Notes under the pieces: generated by a model
Seen by the model: only the letters and a program-made list of their open reading frames with translations
What the model was told of the DNA's origin: nothing
Databases searched by the model: none
In this document: positions 45,919 to 58,787 of the stretch, piece after piece
Layout: the number at the start of each line of letters is the position of its first letter
Numbering within the stretch: position 1 is the first letter of the stretch
Origin: Bolinopsis microptera
Taxonomy: Eukaryota > Ctenophora > Tentaculata > Lobata > Bolinopsidae
Reading direction: 5' to 3'
DNA length: 64,000 nt
Assembly: GCF_026151205.1 (NCBI RefSeq)
Contig: NC_087081.1
Span: 9,921,113 to 9,985,112 of the forward strand
Position numbers and translations under genes: made by a program

Positions 45919-46971
45919 ATGGGCGTTTCTGTTCTATGTGTAATTTTAATGGCACTATTTGAACCATCTATGACGGGAAGCTCGGTTAGAAACGTTGAGT
46001 ACAAGTTGGATAGCTGGATGGGATCACTGTACCCTCACCTCAAACACAAGAAGCTAAACGAGATAGCAATACCTGGCACTCATAACTCAGGGAGTTACCC
46101 AATCTCTATCGGATCCCGGACTACAGGTGACATCATAGATCTCAGCCATCTCTCAGACTTCGAGGAGTCCATTCCTGCCATCGTGGATCTTCTGAGTATG
46201 GTTGGTCCACGTTGGTCAAAGTCCCAGGAGCTCTCCATATTCGATCAGCTGAAGATGGGTATTCGTTACTTAGATTTGAGAGTGTATTGTGACGAGGAGA
46301 CAGATGAGTACTACTTAGAGCACTCGTTTATAGGCTCTAATCTGACAGATGAGCTGTTACATATAGCACAGTTCGTGGAGGAGCATACCAAAGAAGTTGT
46401 CATACTGGACATGATGTCAGTACAAAACTGCAGTGAAAACAAAGTAGTCAGTCTTTTGGAGCGGTTTGGGAAGGTTTTCGGAGACAAACTCGCTCATCTT
46501 CCTACTGCTACCAAACGAAAGAAGAAAGAAAGGAAGAAGAATAAAAAATCTCATTCTTTACCTACTTACAGTCAACTCGTGAAAAAAAGAACAACCGTTT
46601 TCGTCGCGTTGAGAAAAGAATTCATATCTAAACGCTTCGATTGGCTTTGGAACAGCGACAAATTCACGATTTCTCCATTTGCTAACACGGAGAGCAAAGA
46701 AAAACTAAGAATTTTTATCGCAGATAAAATGTCTGAATCTCGATCACCTAAATCACTGTTTGTTTCCCAGATCATTTTAACCCCAACAACTCAGAACGTC
46801 TTTGCTTCATTGTTTGGTTCTGGAGCTAAGAGTCTACAGGAAATGGCTGTGGATTTAAACAAAGATTTTATAGATTGGGTTGAGGATTTTAGTCAGCTGA
46901 ATCCGAACATTTTCATTACAGACTTTCCTGATAGGGGGTTAGTGAAGAAGATAATCAACATGAACCTTTAA
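45919..46971 (+). CDS. Secreted PI-PLC X-domain-containing protein
   Basis: Single-exon, 350 residues. The first in-frame ATG (45919) begins a probable signal peptide (MGVSVLCVILMALF). The X domain follows: IAIPGTHNSG (His55, first catalytic His), the RYLDLRVY strand (Asp119, Arg121), YYLEHSFIG (His135, second catalytic His), then VVILDMM, and near the end FITDFPD. This is the small PLCXD/bacterial PI-PLC-like fold without PH, EF-hand, Y or C2 domains. It would cleave phosphatidylinositol or GPI-type lipids. Family members often act outside calcium control. A Lys-rich insertion (about residues 220-235) precedes the last third. The stop codon overlaps a 45-bp tandem repeat. An upstream non-coding exon cannot be excluded. 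Confidence 0.88.
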   Translation: MGVSVLCVILMALFEPSMTGSSVRNVEYKLDSWMGSLYPHLKHKKLNEIAIPGTHNSGSYPISIGSRTTGDIIDLSHLSDFEESIPAIVDLLSMVGPRWSKSQELSIFDQLKMGIRYLDLRVYCDEETDEYYLEHSFIGSNLTDELLHIAQFVEEHTKEVVILDMMSVQNCSENKVVSLLERFGKVFGDKLAHLPTATKRKKKERKKNKKSHSLPTYSQLVKKRTTVFVALRKEFISKRFDWLWNSDKFTISPFANTESKEKLRIFIADKMSESRSPKSLFVSQIILTPTTQNVFASLFGSGAKSLQEMAVDLNKDFIDWVEDFSQLNPNIFITDFPDRGLVKKIINMNL

Positions 46972-47147
46972 ACTTGTTGAAGATTATTGGAGTTGGACAC
47001 TAGAATATCTTCATTTAAACTTGTTGGAGATTATTGGAGTTGGACACTAGAATCTTCCTTTAAACTTGTCGGAGATTATTGGAGTTGGACACTGGAATCT
47101 TCCTTTAAACTTGTTGGAGACTATTATAGTCGGACACTAGAATCTTC
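46967..47147 (+). repeat. 45-bp tandem repeat starting at the PI-PLC stop codon
   Basis: Four units of TTTAAACTTGTTGGAGATTA followed by TTGGAGTTGGACACTAGAATC. The first TAA is the stop of the PI-PLC gene, so the array forms the beginning of its 3' UTR. Confidence 0.9.
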
Positions 47148-48998
47148 CTTTTATGGAAAGAAGATTTTTGTTAATATTGATTTGATTGGTTTTTGGATTT
47201 CTAGCTGCATCTGTTATAGTCTCTCGTTTTACTTGAAAAAATGATTTGCAAAATCAAAGAAACAAAATATTGAACGCAATTTAATTCTGAGTGCCCCTCA
47301 TATATCTATATTATAATTCAATGAGTTATTCTGTAGACATATGTAAACAAATAGAAGTTGCATAATAACCATGGTGACGAGGATTGTTACACGCATGTGG
47401 AAAGATTTGCGAGCGACATTTTGTGACCACGTGCAAATTAGGTGAAAAAATAAGAAGTTAGGTAAAAACCAAAAGGTTTAATAGCAACGGTGCTATAATG
47501 CACACGTGCACGTGCAAAGATTGTCGGAACGGCATTTTTATCGGTTTTGTGGTAATTACGTGGTTTTTAGAGTGTCGATTGCATTATAATCGGCAGTATC
47601 TTCGGTTAGGATGGATATTTTTTGATACGATTAAAACTTTCTTTCAAATAATACTACTACATAAGTACATACTAGCGTCCTCCCTGTTAGCACGGGCGTT
47701 CTAGTCTTATAGTAATACTTGATAGCCAATCTTGAGATACACTGCCAAATTACGTAATTATATCGTAAATCTGTTTACGATATAATGGTAGAGTGGTAGA
47801 GAGGGAGAGTATGGTGGCCGAGGTGGGTCATTGTAAATTATTTCAAAATAAATTTAGAAAACCAAAAAAAAACCAAAAAATAACCAAACTTTTAAAAAAT
47901 AAACCAAAAATAAATTTAAAAAAAAAAAAAAAACTAAACTAAAAAAAACTAAAAAAAAACCAGAAAAAAAAGCAATTTAAAACAATAAAAAACCAAAACA
48001 AAAAAAAAACAAAAAAAAATTAAAAAAAACCAAAAAAAAATTCAAAACAAAAATGAAATCGCTCCATATGGCCGAAATGTGCCATCAGCAGTCCTCACTG
48101 CGCGCCACAAAGAACGTACGTTGCGCGCGCGCGCAGATGTCTACAATTGTACCAAATGGCGATCGCGCTAACGCGTGCTTATTGTTCCCTCACGTGTAGT
48201 CTGATCCAGTTATTATTATCCACCTATTATTGTCCTCAGGTGAAATATATATGGCATACCGATAAACTCCTGTATTTGACGTGTGATTTAAGCGTGCTTG
48301 AAAACGACTGCAGACATTAGGTTATTGAGATTGAGTTCAGCATCTTGCCCGGCCCCATTGGCCGGACAAATCTGTATGCTAGTGTGGTTTACAAAAACAC
48401 AATTTAGTCATTTTAGAGCAGTTTTTAACAGATAAATTTGTGTTCAAAGTTGAGAGATTACTTGGGCTTTTTATATTTTGTAGGATGATGTTAGCAGTGA
48501 AACAAACATTTTATCATAATAACTTACTTCGTATTCTAATCCTTAGAAAAGAATTATACCAACTTTATAATTTACAGAGTTTAACATTTAAACTTTCAAG
48601 TTAAATTGAAATCCTTATAACACGATTTTATGGGTAATGGCTGGGTGTACCGAAGAAAAAACAGTACAAAAACCAACAGAAGAATCAAACCCACATATAA
48701 AACAACCAAGTAAATGTTATAATTTAAGAAAACATTGTAGTTCTGCTAAAAAGAATTCAATGTTAAAATTTAATGTTAAAATTTAATGTTAAAAATTGAA
48801 TATTAAAAATCTAAGAATCAATTTCATGCGTTTAATCGAGGTTTAAATGTGTTTAACCAACCAAGTAAATGTTAAAACAACCAATAAATGTTATAATTTA
48901 ACAAAACATTGTAGTTCTGCTAAAAAGAATTCAATGTTAAAATTGAATGTTAAAATTGAATGTTAAAAATTGAATTTTAAAAATTGAATGTTAAAAAT
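47148..48998. other. Intergenic, A-rich tract and short direct repeats
   Basis: Bases 47855-48055 are almost pure A interrupted by CC or single C (ACCAAAAAAA-like), which could be a decayed poly-A/poly-ACC tract. A CG-rich patch with GCGCGCGCGC is at about 48120. Two diverged copies of a segment with CATTGTAGTTCTGCTAAAAAG lie at about 48730 and 48905, with AATGTTAAAATT units. No coding is supported. Confidence 0.5.
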
Positions 48999-51900
48999 CT
49001 AAATATCAAATAAACTTAGGCCCGCAGCCATGCACATGTCGTTGCATATGTGAAACTGTTTGAAGTTCACTATCGCATCGGCAAACAAGTTCGCAGAATC
49101 CCCCCTCTCCTCGTTGGGGTCCAGGGTCTTGTTTGTGCAGACAGCCGGATCAAGAAACATTGATCCGACCCCTTGCACATCCAGGACGATCATGGCCTCA
49201 TTTGTCGTGGCAAGGGTGAAGTGTGCGAATGCAGTCGCCAAATCTGAAAGTTTCTTGTCTTCAGGTTGTGGCGACATATCGTCTAGCTTGCCAGTATTTA
49301 GGAGTACTTTCCATGGCTTCCCCTCAACAAACTCCTCGATGACAAAGGTTTTACCGCTTAACTTTTCCATTGCATGGTATACCTTTGTGTACCGCAGGGG
49401 CTGGGCGCTAACTTCACTAAACTGCCTGGCCAGTTCCAGGACAGTCTCGTTCAGTTGAACGCCCACCCGAGTTTCCTCCTGTAAGGCAGCCTCCGGTGCC
49501 AGTTCAGTAAAGTTGCCAACAACTTTGGTCCGCCCCTCTGCATGGTAATGTTTACTGACCATGCTCCGGTCAGTCCACCCAAAAGCATCACAACTGACGC
49601 TCGCAGGATACACATCCCGGAAACCCCCACTCCCCAGAGCCACCATTCCCTCCGCCATTGTTCCAAATACAGGGGCAATCTTCTCCCACGATCTGGTGGA
49701 CAAGTCATATTCGGTGATAATAATATCACCCCTACTGCTGTACAATCCCGTCGGATTTCTCTTGGTGCTCTCGAGGATATCCTCCGTTGTAGGTTCACGC
49801 GCCCTCTTCTTTCGCGGCACATAAACCGAATTGGTAGGCTTTAAACTTCGTGCTGAAGAGTGAATAGTTGTTAATGATTAAAAAATGACACTAATTAACA
49901 CAAGAGTGTTTGTTATAATTTATTGAACAATATAATTATGTCAAACAATTATGGCGGTTCACGATAGTGAACCAATAATTTAATTTTAATCCTGTGTAAA
50001 TCCTGTGTATTGGTAAGATATCTGGCGCTATAATACTTGATAGTTGACAGTGCTTATTTTTTCCACCGAACATCTTAAACTTGTGCATGATGTAGTACAG
50101 TTCGAGAACGACTAAATAACAAGGATTTTTAACCTATCAACATTACTTTTGCATACTACTGCAATGCATTCGACTCCCTTATCTCATAGATAGTCTTTAA
50201 ATGCAGACAGAGGGTTTATCAGAAGACGGAGTTGGGCGAGAATAAAGCCCTGTGAGAAGGGAGACTGGATAATAATGACTCAAGATGAGGTAGGATGGGA
50301 GGTCCTGAAGGGAAGGTGGAATAAGGTAGTCATTAGGGGGAAGAAACCCATAATCGGTTGTTAGGACCGTAGATGGTAGTACACTATACATAATAGGCAA
50401 GTACAATTATTTGGAGTTGTCTCTGTTAACCCAACTTACATCGTACACAGAATGCGTGTGTATAATATACAAATTACACAAGTATGTTATCAGCAAACAG
50501 TTACATGTGACTTTTCACTAATGGATTTTACTCCCTGTTCATATTACACATTGTATAGAAGATACAAGTGTTTTTACGTGGCTTGGGGTTGGCGGCGTAT
50601 TTATAAATTTGAATACACTCAAATTTATGGTCGCGATTTAGTATATATTGCTTATTGTCTAACTAAACTCTTTGGGATGAAGCTAGCAAATCTCTAATGG
50701 CAATTGTGGATTATTATTCTCTCAAATGACACAAATTAACCTGTAGATTTCTAATACCGTTATGCCAATAACTGTGAATGTCGGAACACATCAGTTTTGC
50801 AGGCATTACTCATCAGTTCTACAAACAGGATATTCTAAATTTATCTTTAACTTGAAATTACTCTTCAAAATTCCAATTAAATTTAATGAGCGATAAGCCA
50901 ATCTTCGAAACTCGGAATTCTGAACAAAACCCTCGCAATCCCGAATTACTGAATTAAAAGTATACTGGTATTCTCGAGATTAAATTGGAGTTAATAGTAA
51001 ATGGGGGTAATTAATAAAGGGGGTATAATAGTAAAAGAAAAAAAAGCCCCGGTCGTGCTTGCCAGCAATGTGACATAAGATTGGTGGTTGTTCGGCCAAG
51101 GCCTTAGAACGCCCTGATGGCATCCTGATGGCATACTCATGTTACCCTAGTGGTGTGCCGGTTGCATACAAGTGGTTAACTGGTGGCGTGCCAATGGCGT
51201 TCTGGCGGCGTGAAAATATTCAATATTCACGTGTGCCCGAAAAATCGAGACAATTTAAAACATTATTTTGATCACAAACGTCAAATGCAAGAATTTATTT
51301 TAGAAATGATTAAATACATTTGACTCAAACAAGCCTTGGGTGGGTCACTGATTCACTGGGCTAGATAAGCAACCTTGGAACTGAAATGTGCGACAATAGG
51401 CTGGGTTTATTGTGACCTCCTTCTGGAGATAAGACCAGAAACAGAAAATATTTAACCTAAATGCCAACTTTGATAGATCCTAATTCCTAATGCTTTCCAA
51501 GTGTACACAAATTCTAGCAAGTGACACGTCAAAACCATGAAAATTACACTCACAGAAACAATCTATGATGAACAATAATTTATTAGACAAATTCTGATTC
51601 ACCTAATTTGAACTCGCATGGCGCCTAACCTCTTATCCACAAGATTAAAAATCTATAAAAAATGGTTTACGTGTTTGATGATGAAGAGCGTTGACTGACA
51701 TTTGTCTTGCAGAACAGTTAACGTATCAGAGCGGGAATATAATAATACGACACCTAGAAAACAACGAGCAGGGAACTGTGCTGATCATCAATCTTTTCCC
51801 TTCTTATCGAAACACTTTTCTCAGTTGACTGCCATTTTAATGTACACGAATCTTACTGCTTGCTATACGTTGTAAATAATAGATGGTACTGGTGTCGAGA

Positions 51901-54900
51901 CCATATATGGTACAAGTTCCATGCTATAACAACTTAATTAATCACGTGACCCCTCTTCACGCATCGAACAGTAAGTGAGTAAATGGTCACGTGACTTTCA
52001 TATCATAACGTATTATATATAAAACATAAACACGCTGCTACGAGATATTTATACAGCTATCTTGTGTTTGTATATTAGAGCTTTAGCCACAGACAGGTTG
52101 ATCTGAATGGAACCCCACAGTTTCAATTCCTTGTTTGACTGGCCATACAGCAAGGATATCCATTGTGTTCACTAGATTAGGGACATAACCAATACCATCC
52201 TGCTAACGTCATACATACATATATACTAGGGTTTTCCAGAAACTATTTCCTTGTGTTTGACATTTGACATGAATGTACTGTTAGTTTCGGTTAAGATGTT
52301 GTTATAAACTAGCCTCTATGTGGTTGGCAGGGCGGAGGAACCGCCACACAATCCTTCCACCCAGCTACGTATACAATCTCGTGTTTGTATATTCTTATAT
52401 TTAATATTATCCTGCACTAGATGGATAACTGATAAACACACACGAGTGCGCTCTGCATATTTTTAATTCTGTAATTCGGGATTGCGAAATGCGAGGGTTT
52501 TGTCCAAAATTCCGAAGATTGGCTTATCGCTCATTAAATTTAATTGGAATTTTGAAGAGTAATTTCAATTTAAAGATAAATTTAGAATATCCTGTTTGTA
52601 GAACTGATAAAAAATGACCCAGAATATTTTTGTTTTGCACAAGTTGATATGGACCAAGTTTAGGTGAGTACATACCAAGCAAAGGTGAGGACATCGAGGA
52701 GATCTGCAGCCCTGAAAGATGGTTCATAGTTAATGTCAGGATTTATCTATACTTCTAACAGTGAAATGTCTATAAGTTAGCGACTTCCTACTATCTATTT
52801 GCCAACAATTGTACAATTTTTTAAAGCTTTGGGACTGACTTAGTTTTTATATAAGTGAAATTATACCAGAAGCGGAGGGAGTCTCTTCGTCAACAATGAT
52901 TAGGTCAGGACCGCTGTCCTTTCTCTCAAAAGCCACATAAAATATGGACTTGCTGGTGATATTGAGGACATCCCTCTCGCCTATTATGGGCCCCGCCAGT
53001 GATTGTAGTAGGACTGCATCAAAGCCCTTTTTTCCATACGCTGTTAAGGCAGCCTCCTTCAAGCCATTTGGAGTTCCGTCATCAGATAGCTCTACATTTC
53101 TGATGAGACCTATTTTCTCGTACCTCGCCACCGTCTTCCTCCTGACTTCCTGGAACCTGTAAGCAGTATAAGGGTCAAAACATTAGAAAATATCGAATAA
53201 TTTAGGGGTAAAAAGCAGTGGTGTTTAGGGTTGCCATTATCGGTACAATTCTTTTTATCGCGATAATCGATAATTTTTTCGAAATTATCGCGATAATATC
53301 GGTTATCGGCGATAAATTTGGCAAGATAATTGAAGTTATATTTGTCTGCACTCTGCATACTTATTATGCTCCTATGCTATGTAACCTTGTAATATCATCA
53401 TTATATAGCAACAAAATGGCATGAAATGTAAAAAATCAACAATCAGCAAATCTAACGAAGATTCATTCAAGTTACAACATAGTTTATTCAAAAATGTCTG
53501 CTGGCGTGGTACGACATATAATGAACGGCGTATTTCTTAGATAGAGTCAGTTTCCTGCCTGTTAGTTGTGAATAGGTCGATCTCCCGAGCAAGGGTATCT
53601 ATCCTTGGTACCGAGTTTTCGAATGGCCTGTAAGTCCTGATAACCAGTCTGAGTTCCTTTCTGTGCTTCAACCAGGGGTCGACCGAGGGCAGGATTTTCG
53701 ACCGAGGCCGAGGCCGAGGAAAATACAGTTAGTTAAGACCGAGGCCGAGGACAACCGAGGTTTCTTTTTTTGACCGAGGCCGAGGCCGAGGCCGAGGAGT
53801 GCAAATTTTGACCGAGGCCGAGGCCGAGGCCGAGGAATTTTGGCAGAAAAATTGTTGGGAAAAAGGGCATTGTTTATTAGGAAAAGCGCACTGTACCTAA
53901 TCAGATTGTACTGTGTACTATACTGTGTACACACGTTACAATCATTATGAAGGGGCAAGTTCGCCAAGAGTCAGGAGTGGGCATGCTAATAAGCAGAGCT
54001 ATCCGAGGTACCGCGACAATTGACCCCCCGACAATTGACCCCCGACAATTGACCCCCCGACAATTGACCCCCCGACAATTGACCCCTATGTAATTACACT
54101 GGGGTCAATTGTCGCGAAATCTAGGGTTTAGTACGACAATTGACCCCCCGACAATTGACCCCCATGTAATTACACTGGGGTCAATTGATCGGGTCCTGGG
54201 TCAGGGTTAGGGTTAGGGTTAGGGTTAGGGTTAGGGTTAGGGTCCTGGGTCAGGGTTAGGGTTAGGGTTAGGGTTACGGTTAGGGTCCTGGGTCAGGGTC
54301 AGGGTCAGGGTTAGGGTCAGGGTCAGGGTCAGGGTCAGGGTCAGGGTCAGGGTCAGGGTCAGGGTCAGGGTCAGGGTCAGGGTCCTGGGTCCTGGGTCTT
54401 GGGTCCTGGGTCCTGGGTCAGGGTCAAGGTCAGCCGTGGGTCAATTGTCGGGGGGTAAATTGTCGGGGGTCAATTGTCGGGGGGTCAATTGTCGGGGGGT
54501 CAATTGTCGCCCACCCCTATCCGAACCTTGCTGAGCGTTCAAGGAAATATCTATCTGCGCCGGCGAGCTCAGCAGCACCAGAGAGATTGTTTTCTACAGC
54601 AGGGCACATCCTGAAGTTAAATCGCCTCAGCCTTAAGCCAACAAACTTTGAGGGGTGCTTGTTTCTCAAAAAGAACATCGGAACATTTGGGGACAACTTC
54701 GGCCCCTGTCCAAATGAATTTGAAGCCCCAAATAAAGAGGACTGTCCCCCTTCTTCTGAGCTGTGCACAGAAGATTATTCTGATTCAGAGTGCTCAGATA
54801 TTGTCATTTCATCAGACGATGAATCTTAGACTATGATATTTTTAGTTTTGTGTCCTGGTCAATTGGTCGTTTTATTTTCAATTTTACAAATTCGTTTACA

Positions 54901-56306
54901 TTAACCTCACAAACCTTACAAAAATCCTCGGTCAAATCCTCGGTAAAATCGTCAAATTTCGCCGAGGCCGAGGAATTTCGAATCTATTTTTGACCGAGGC
55001 CGAGGCGAACCGAGGAATTGTCCTCCTGACCGAGGCCGAGGCCGAGGCCGAGGAAAAATCGCCATTCCTCGGTAAAACCGAGGCCGAGGCCGAGGACTCG
55101 GTCGACCCTTGGCTTCAACAAACAACAATAACTACGTCTGAGCATACAACCTTCAAATTCAATCCACCTACTTACTTAGATGCGACAGTGCAACATTTAA
55201 ATTTTCATTGCCACAAATTCATACACAATACACACTACACAGCACGTCAGCATACCATTACACTGTAAATTATGCTAGCACTAGGGTTTTACTCTACAAA
55301 CAAAAAAACAAACTAGAAAATCTGTGCCATTTTCCCCTAATAAAAGGTGGTCGATTATCGCGATAAGTCTCGAAAATTATCGCGATAATCGATAACGATT
55401 TTTGGAGAATTATCGCCGATAATTATCGGCCGATAATATCGGCTGGCAACCCTAGTGGTGTTCTTACAGGTTCACTCAGAGGCCCAATTTTCCACTCTCT
55501 CCTGACTCTGGTTAGGCAGTCAGAGATATCCCGTGTATTTAGCTACACGATGTGGTTTTAACCGTATTTGCCAGTGCAAATAGTCCAACTAATTGTTTAT
55601 CATCACTTCGAGATGGCCAGGCCTACTCTCATGCTGTCTATAGGTGATTAGAAAATATCACCTATAGACAGCATGAGAGTAGGCCTGGCCATCTCGAAGT
55701 GATAATAATAATTAAATGTTTCGCAGATTGGCAATTGATCGGTGTGGTTGGTGTTGTACACACTGCACTGATAATGATATCACGTTGAACATGTAATGTA
55801 AATATAGTGTGGATACATGCGAATATATATTCTAAATAACTAATTGTTTATCAGTTTAAAATATAATAAATATACGAAAGAAGGTGCGCCAAGTTGGCCG
55901 AACGAATAAATATGGTGTCAAGGTAGCCAGGATCACAAAAATATATTTAGAACAATCGAAACAGCATTTCAAAAGAAGTGGGGGGGGGGGGCAGGCATTA
56001 TGTTTCATACAAGGTAATCATCATTACCTTGTAAATCATGAATACCTTGTAATGAAGTTCCTTACAATCAATAAATATATTTATTAAGAATGGCAGTACA
56101 AGGCCTTACATTATATCACTGGTCAAAAGTCATTAGATAGTATAATAATTATACAATTTACAAAAAATCCAATGAAGGAATTCGATATAAAACGATAAGA
56201 GTAAACTAACAAACCTGCAGATTTTGTTGCTGACAGGTGGCTGGATCTTTCTTTTTTTAGCTCGCATGGCTTCCAGATTCTTTTCAAACTCGTGTTTTTT
56301 AGACAT
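48999..56306 (-). CDS. Alpha-kinase (MHCK/eEF2K family) protein, four exons
   Basis: Exons 56306-56215, 53156-52867, 52711-52676 and 49852-48999 join in phase to 423 residues. The start MSKKHEFEKNLEAMRAKKRK opens a basic N-terminus. Residues 32-127 form an unrecognised globular segment (RYEKIGLIRNVELSDDG, IFYVAFERKDSG, LIIVDEETP). The alpha-kinase domain spans about 185-423: GSGGFRDVYPAS (Gly-rich/nucleotide region), MVSKHYH (Lys240), TFVIEEFVEG (hinge), AFAHFTLATTN, MIVLDVQGVGS and FLDP (catalytic Asp/Gln and Asp), then FKQFHICNDMCMAAGL, the zinc-coordinating His-x-Cys-x3-Cys end. These kinases are atypical Ser/Thr kinases. The target is unknown. Introns carry a TIR element (50812-52608) and a hAT copy (53226-55454). 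Confidence 0.85.
50812..52608. mobile_element. 1.8-kb TIR element in an alpha-kinase intron
   Basis: About 140 bp at each end are inverted copies (outer ends ATCAGTTCTACAAACAGGAT and its inverse; inner GAGCGATAAGCCAATCTTCG). The interior has no recognisable ORF. A target duplication is not clear. Confidence 0.7.
53226..55454 (+). mobile_element. hAT element, copy 2, in an alpha-kinase intron
   Basis: Nearly identical to 41644-43885, including the nested telomere-repeat element (54007-54516, with CTATCCGA flanks) and the dimerisation-domain remnant (about 54524-54828). It has a different 8-bp target duplication, GTGGTGTT (53218-53225 and 55455-55462). It is 13 bp shorter, mostly through repeat-number change in the GGTCCT/TCAGGG part. 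Near identity implies recent movement or duplication. The insertion lies between exons 1 and 2 of the alpha-kinase gene. Confidence 0.93.
55602..55703. repeat. Perfect 102-bp hairpin
   Basis: Arms of 47 bp, with ATCACTTCGAGATGGCCAGG at the outer end, around an 8-bp loop (TAGAAAAT), with no mismatch seen. It lies in an alpha-kinase intron. It could be a small snap-back MITE or a structured RNA segment. Confidence 0.85.
55704..56214. other. Alpha-kinase intron 1; no gene seen
   Basis: AT-rich with a G homopolymer at about 55980-55990 and three TACCTTGTAA-type motifs at about 56010-56050. No coding is supported. Confidence 0.4.
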
Positions 56307-56559
56307 TCTTTTGTTATTAATTGTTACTAATCAATTCATTGTCACCTAATTATAAGGCTTGCACTCACTCATATAAGAGCTTGGTTATGTTGACACAGCA
56401 TTGAAGAGCATCGGATACAAGGATACAAGGATACAAAAGTGATAATTATTTTATTGAATTCACAATAGTTATAAATCTGAAATAATTTAAGATTTATAAC
56501 TACACAATTCGAGTTATTAACAAATGTGCAGGGATAAAATAGAAATGTTTTATAATACT

Positions 56560-58740
56560 ATTTTTCTATTAATAGATCGGATTTGTAGATTTCGATCTTA
56601 TTTTGAGGTCCTATAGCATTATGCATTGGCCAGTATTTGAGTGGAAATCTGGGCTCTTATAGTAGGCTGTAAATTGTTCGTTCACAGAGAGAATTGTTCT
56701 TGCTGTGGCAGTAAATTTTGTAGGGTCTAGTGTTTTATCGGATAGCAAACCGGCTAGGTCAGTAATATTTTTGGGGTGGAAGTTAAATTTTTCTCTAACT
56801 GAGGAGTAAAGTAAAAAGTCAGCTAGAACATGATTTTCGTCCTCAATAGGCTTAAGCCCCGTGCTGAAAAAGCAGTAAGTGCACCATCGATGTTCTCTTG
56901 GTACTAAGGGGCTTTCGTAACGGCCCCTCTCAATGTAAAGATTGTGGCACGAAACCTTGTTAAGCTTTTCCGAGCATCAGGGATCTTAACCACTCCTAAG
57001 TATGTTTCTGGTTCAAAATCATGTTTAATTTGATTGTAGAATTCTAATTTAGGTGAGGATGCCTTGGCAGATTTCCAGGTATCCACAAATTCTTCCCTAT
57101 ATGTTGTGACTGATTTGGGTAGAGAGCTTGGATTTTGAAGAGGATGAGTGGGGGAAGTTATATTTGGTGAGAAGATTGGAGATGTTGGTGTACCAAGGAA
57201 GGCCCAGCATAATCTGCTCGTGAAATGCAGCGGAGAGAAGTTCATTTTCAGTGCTTTCAAGGCGACTATAGAAATCTATTGCAAGTTTGCAGTCTTCAAA
57301 GAAGAGGGGGTTGCGCCCACTTTCGCCCCAGCAGCCTATATTTGATGCTTTTGAATGGACAGACAAGGACCACTTGATAAACTTAAGGTGGAATCTTTCA
57401 TAGTGGTCTTGTGAGATGTACTTGAGAGTATGCTGGGGGTTGGCTTTGCTATCTGTTTTGGAGAGGTATCTCATGGTTTTTGAGTGGGGACATAAGATTT
57501 GGCAGCCATAGAGCAGGATCGGTTTTATAAGAGAGTCAAATAGAATGTTTAGGGAACGGTGAGAGAGGGCATCTTTAACGATATTGCCTTTGAGGCCATA
57601 GAGAGCCCCCTCCCCTTTTGGTGCCTCTCCCTAAAATTGAACAAATTAGGTGATTTTAGAGGATACGCCGGTAAAATCTCTAAAAAAGTGTGTATATAGA
57701 GCAAAACGCGCAGTTTTGCTAGTACTTAAGTTCAGTTTTCGAAATTGTCCCACATTCAAACGACGATTTGGCGCCCCCCTAAGAGGGCGCCCCCCTGCAC
57801 AGCGGGGTCAGCGGGGCCCTTCGTTACTGCACCACTGGCTGGCCTCCCAAAATGAATGTTTCATAGGATTGTTTTCTTTTAGGAGGGCAGAATATGAGAA
57901 TCTTGGTTTTTTTAATGTTTACTTCAAGGCCCATAGAGTTACAGAAGTCGAATAGGATGTTGATATTGTCTTGCAAGGCCTTTGGACTTAGGGCAAGTAG
58001 GACAACCGACAAGATCGTCAGCCCAGAGCAGATGTGATATTAGGACGTCAGCTAGAATAGGATAATTTCATCAACAGATTTTAGGAGAGATGACAAGTCG
58101 TTGATATAGATTTTTAAAAGGTCCGGCGATAGGGGGTGTCGCTGCTCTGTTCCTTTTCCAATGTCAATATTAGGGGACAAGAGTTTGTAGATTTTAATAT
58201 GAGTTATTCAGTTTCTATACATATCACTTAGGCAATTGAAGAAGTTTCCAGTTATTCCAAGGCATGTGATTTTGTGCAGAAAGAGGTCCCTACATACAGT
58301 GTCAAAGGCCTTTCTTAGATCAACAAAGCATGCTATAGAGGCGAGCTTTCTTAACCTTGGTATATTTGTCAATGACTGTCTTAAGGGTAAAAACGTGGTC
58401 ATTTGTTTGAGCACCCTTCGAGAACCCTAGTTGTTCTTTTGGGTCAGGGCAGTAGAGCTTTTTGAAGTGCAGGAGACGCTCAAGTAAGATGCTAGAAAAC
58501 AGTTTACCCATACAGCTACCAACAGCTATTGCTCTGTAGTTATCCGGGCTGTAGTTATCCGGGCTGAAAGGGTTGCCAGACTTGTAAATAGGAGTAATGA
58601 TGCTGGTGTGCCATGGAAAGTAACTGGAGACCAGTGAGTGGTTGAAGTTTTTGAGGATGGCTTTGAGACAAAGCGGAGTTAGGCTCTGAAGCATCTTGTT
58701 GGATATCAAGTCGTTTGAGCAACTTTTACCTTTTTTTGAG
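56560..58740 (-). pseudogene. Decayed LINE reverse transcriptase
   Basis: Read from high to low coordinates, fragments in changing frames form a LINE ORF2. They run PWHTSIITPIYKSGN and RAIAVGSCMGKLFSS (fingers), QLGFSKGAQTNDHVF, CFVDLRKAFDTVCRDL (motif A), then after a gap NSMGLEVNIKKTKI (after motif C), a thumb-like stretch, and a C-terminal NLHIERGRYESPLVPREHRW-type segment near 56930-56880. Several frameshifts and the apparent absence of YADD show decay. A C/G-rich block at about 57605-57840 with CAGTGGTGCAGTAACGAAGG on its minus strand looks like a separate hAT-end insertion. It differs in sequence from the LINE at 3922-8761. Confidence 0.75.
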
Positions 58741-58787
58741 ATTTTTGATGGCAGAGGTCACTTCAGATTCTGACATGAGCTTATTTA

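Noticed and set aside
50197-50697. Short ORFs on both strands (69 and 81 codons)
   Set aside because: No conserved motif, no splice support, located in an AT-rich kinase intron.
55463-55530. Possible extra minus-strand alpha-kinase exon ending at a GTAAGA donor
   Set aside because: The only open phase (0) does not match the phase needed by the exon at 53156; exon 1 at 56306-56215 fits instead.
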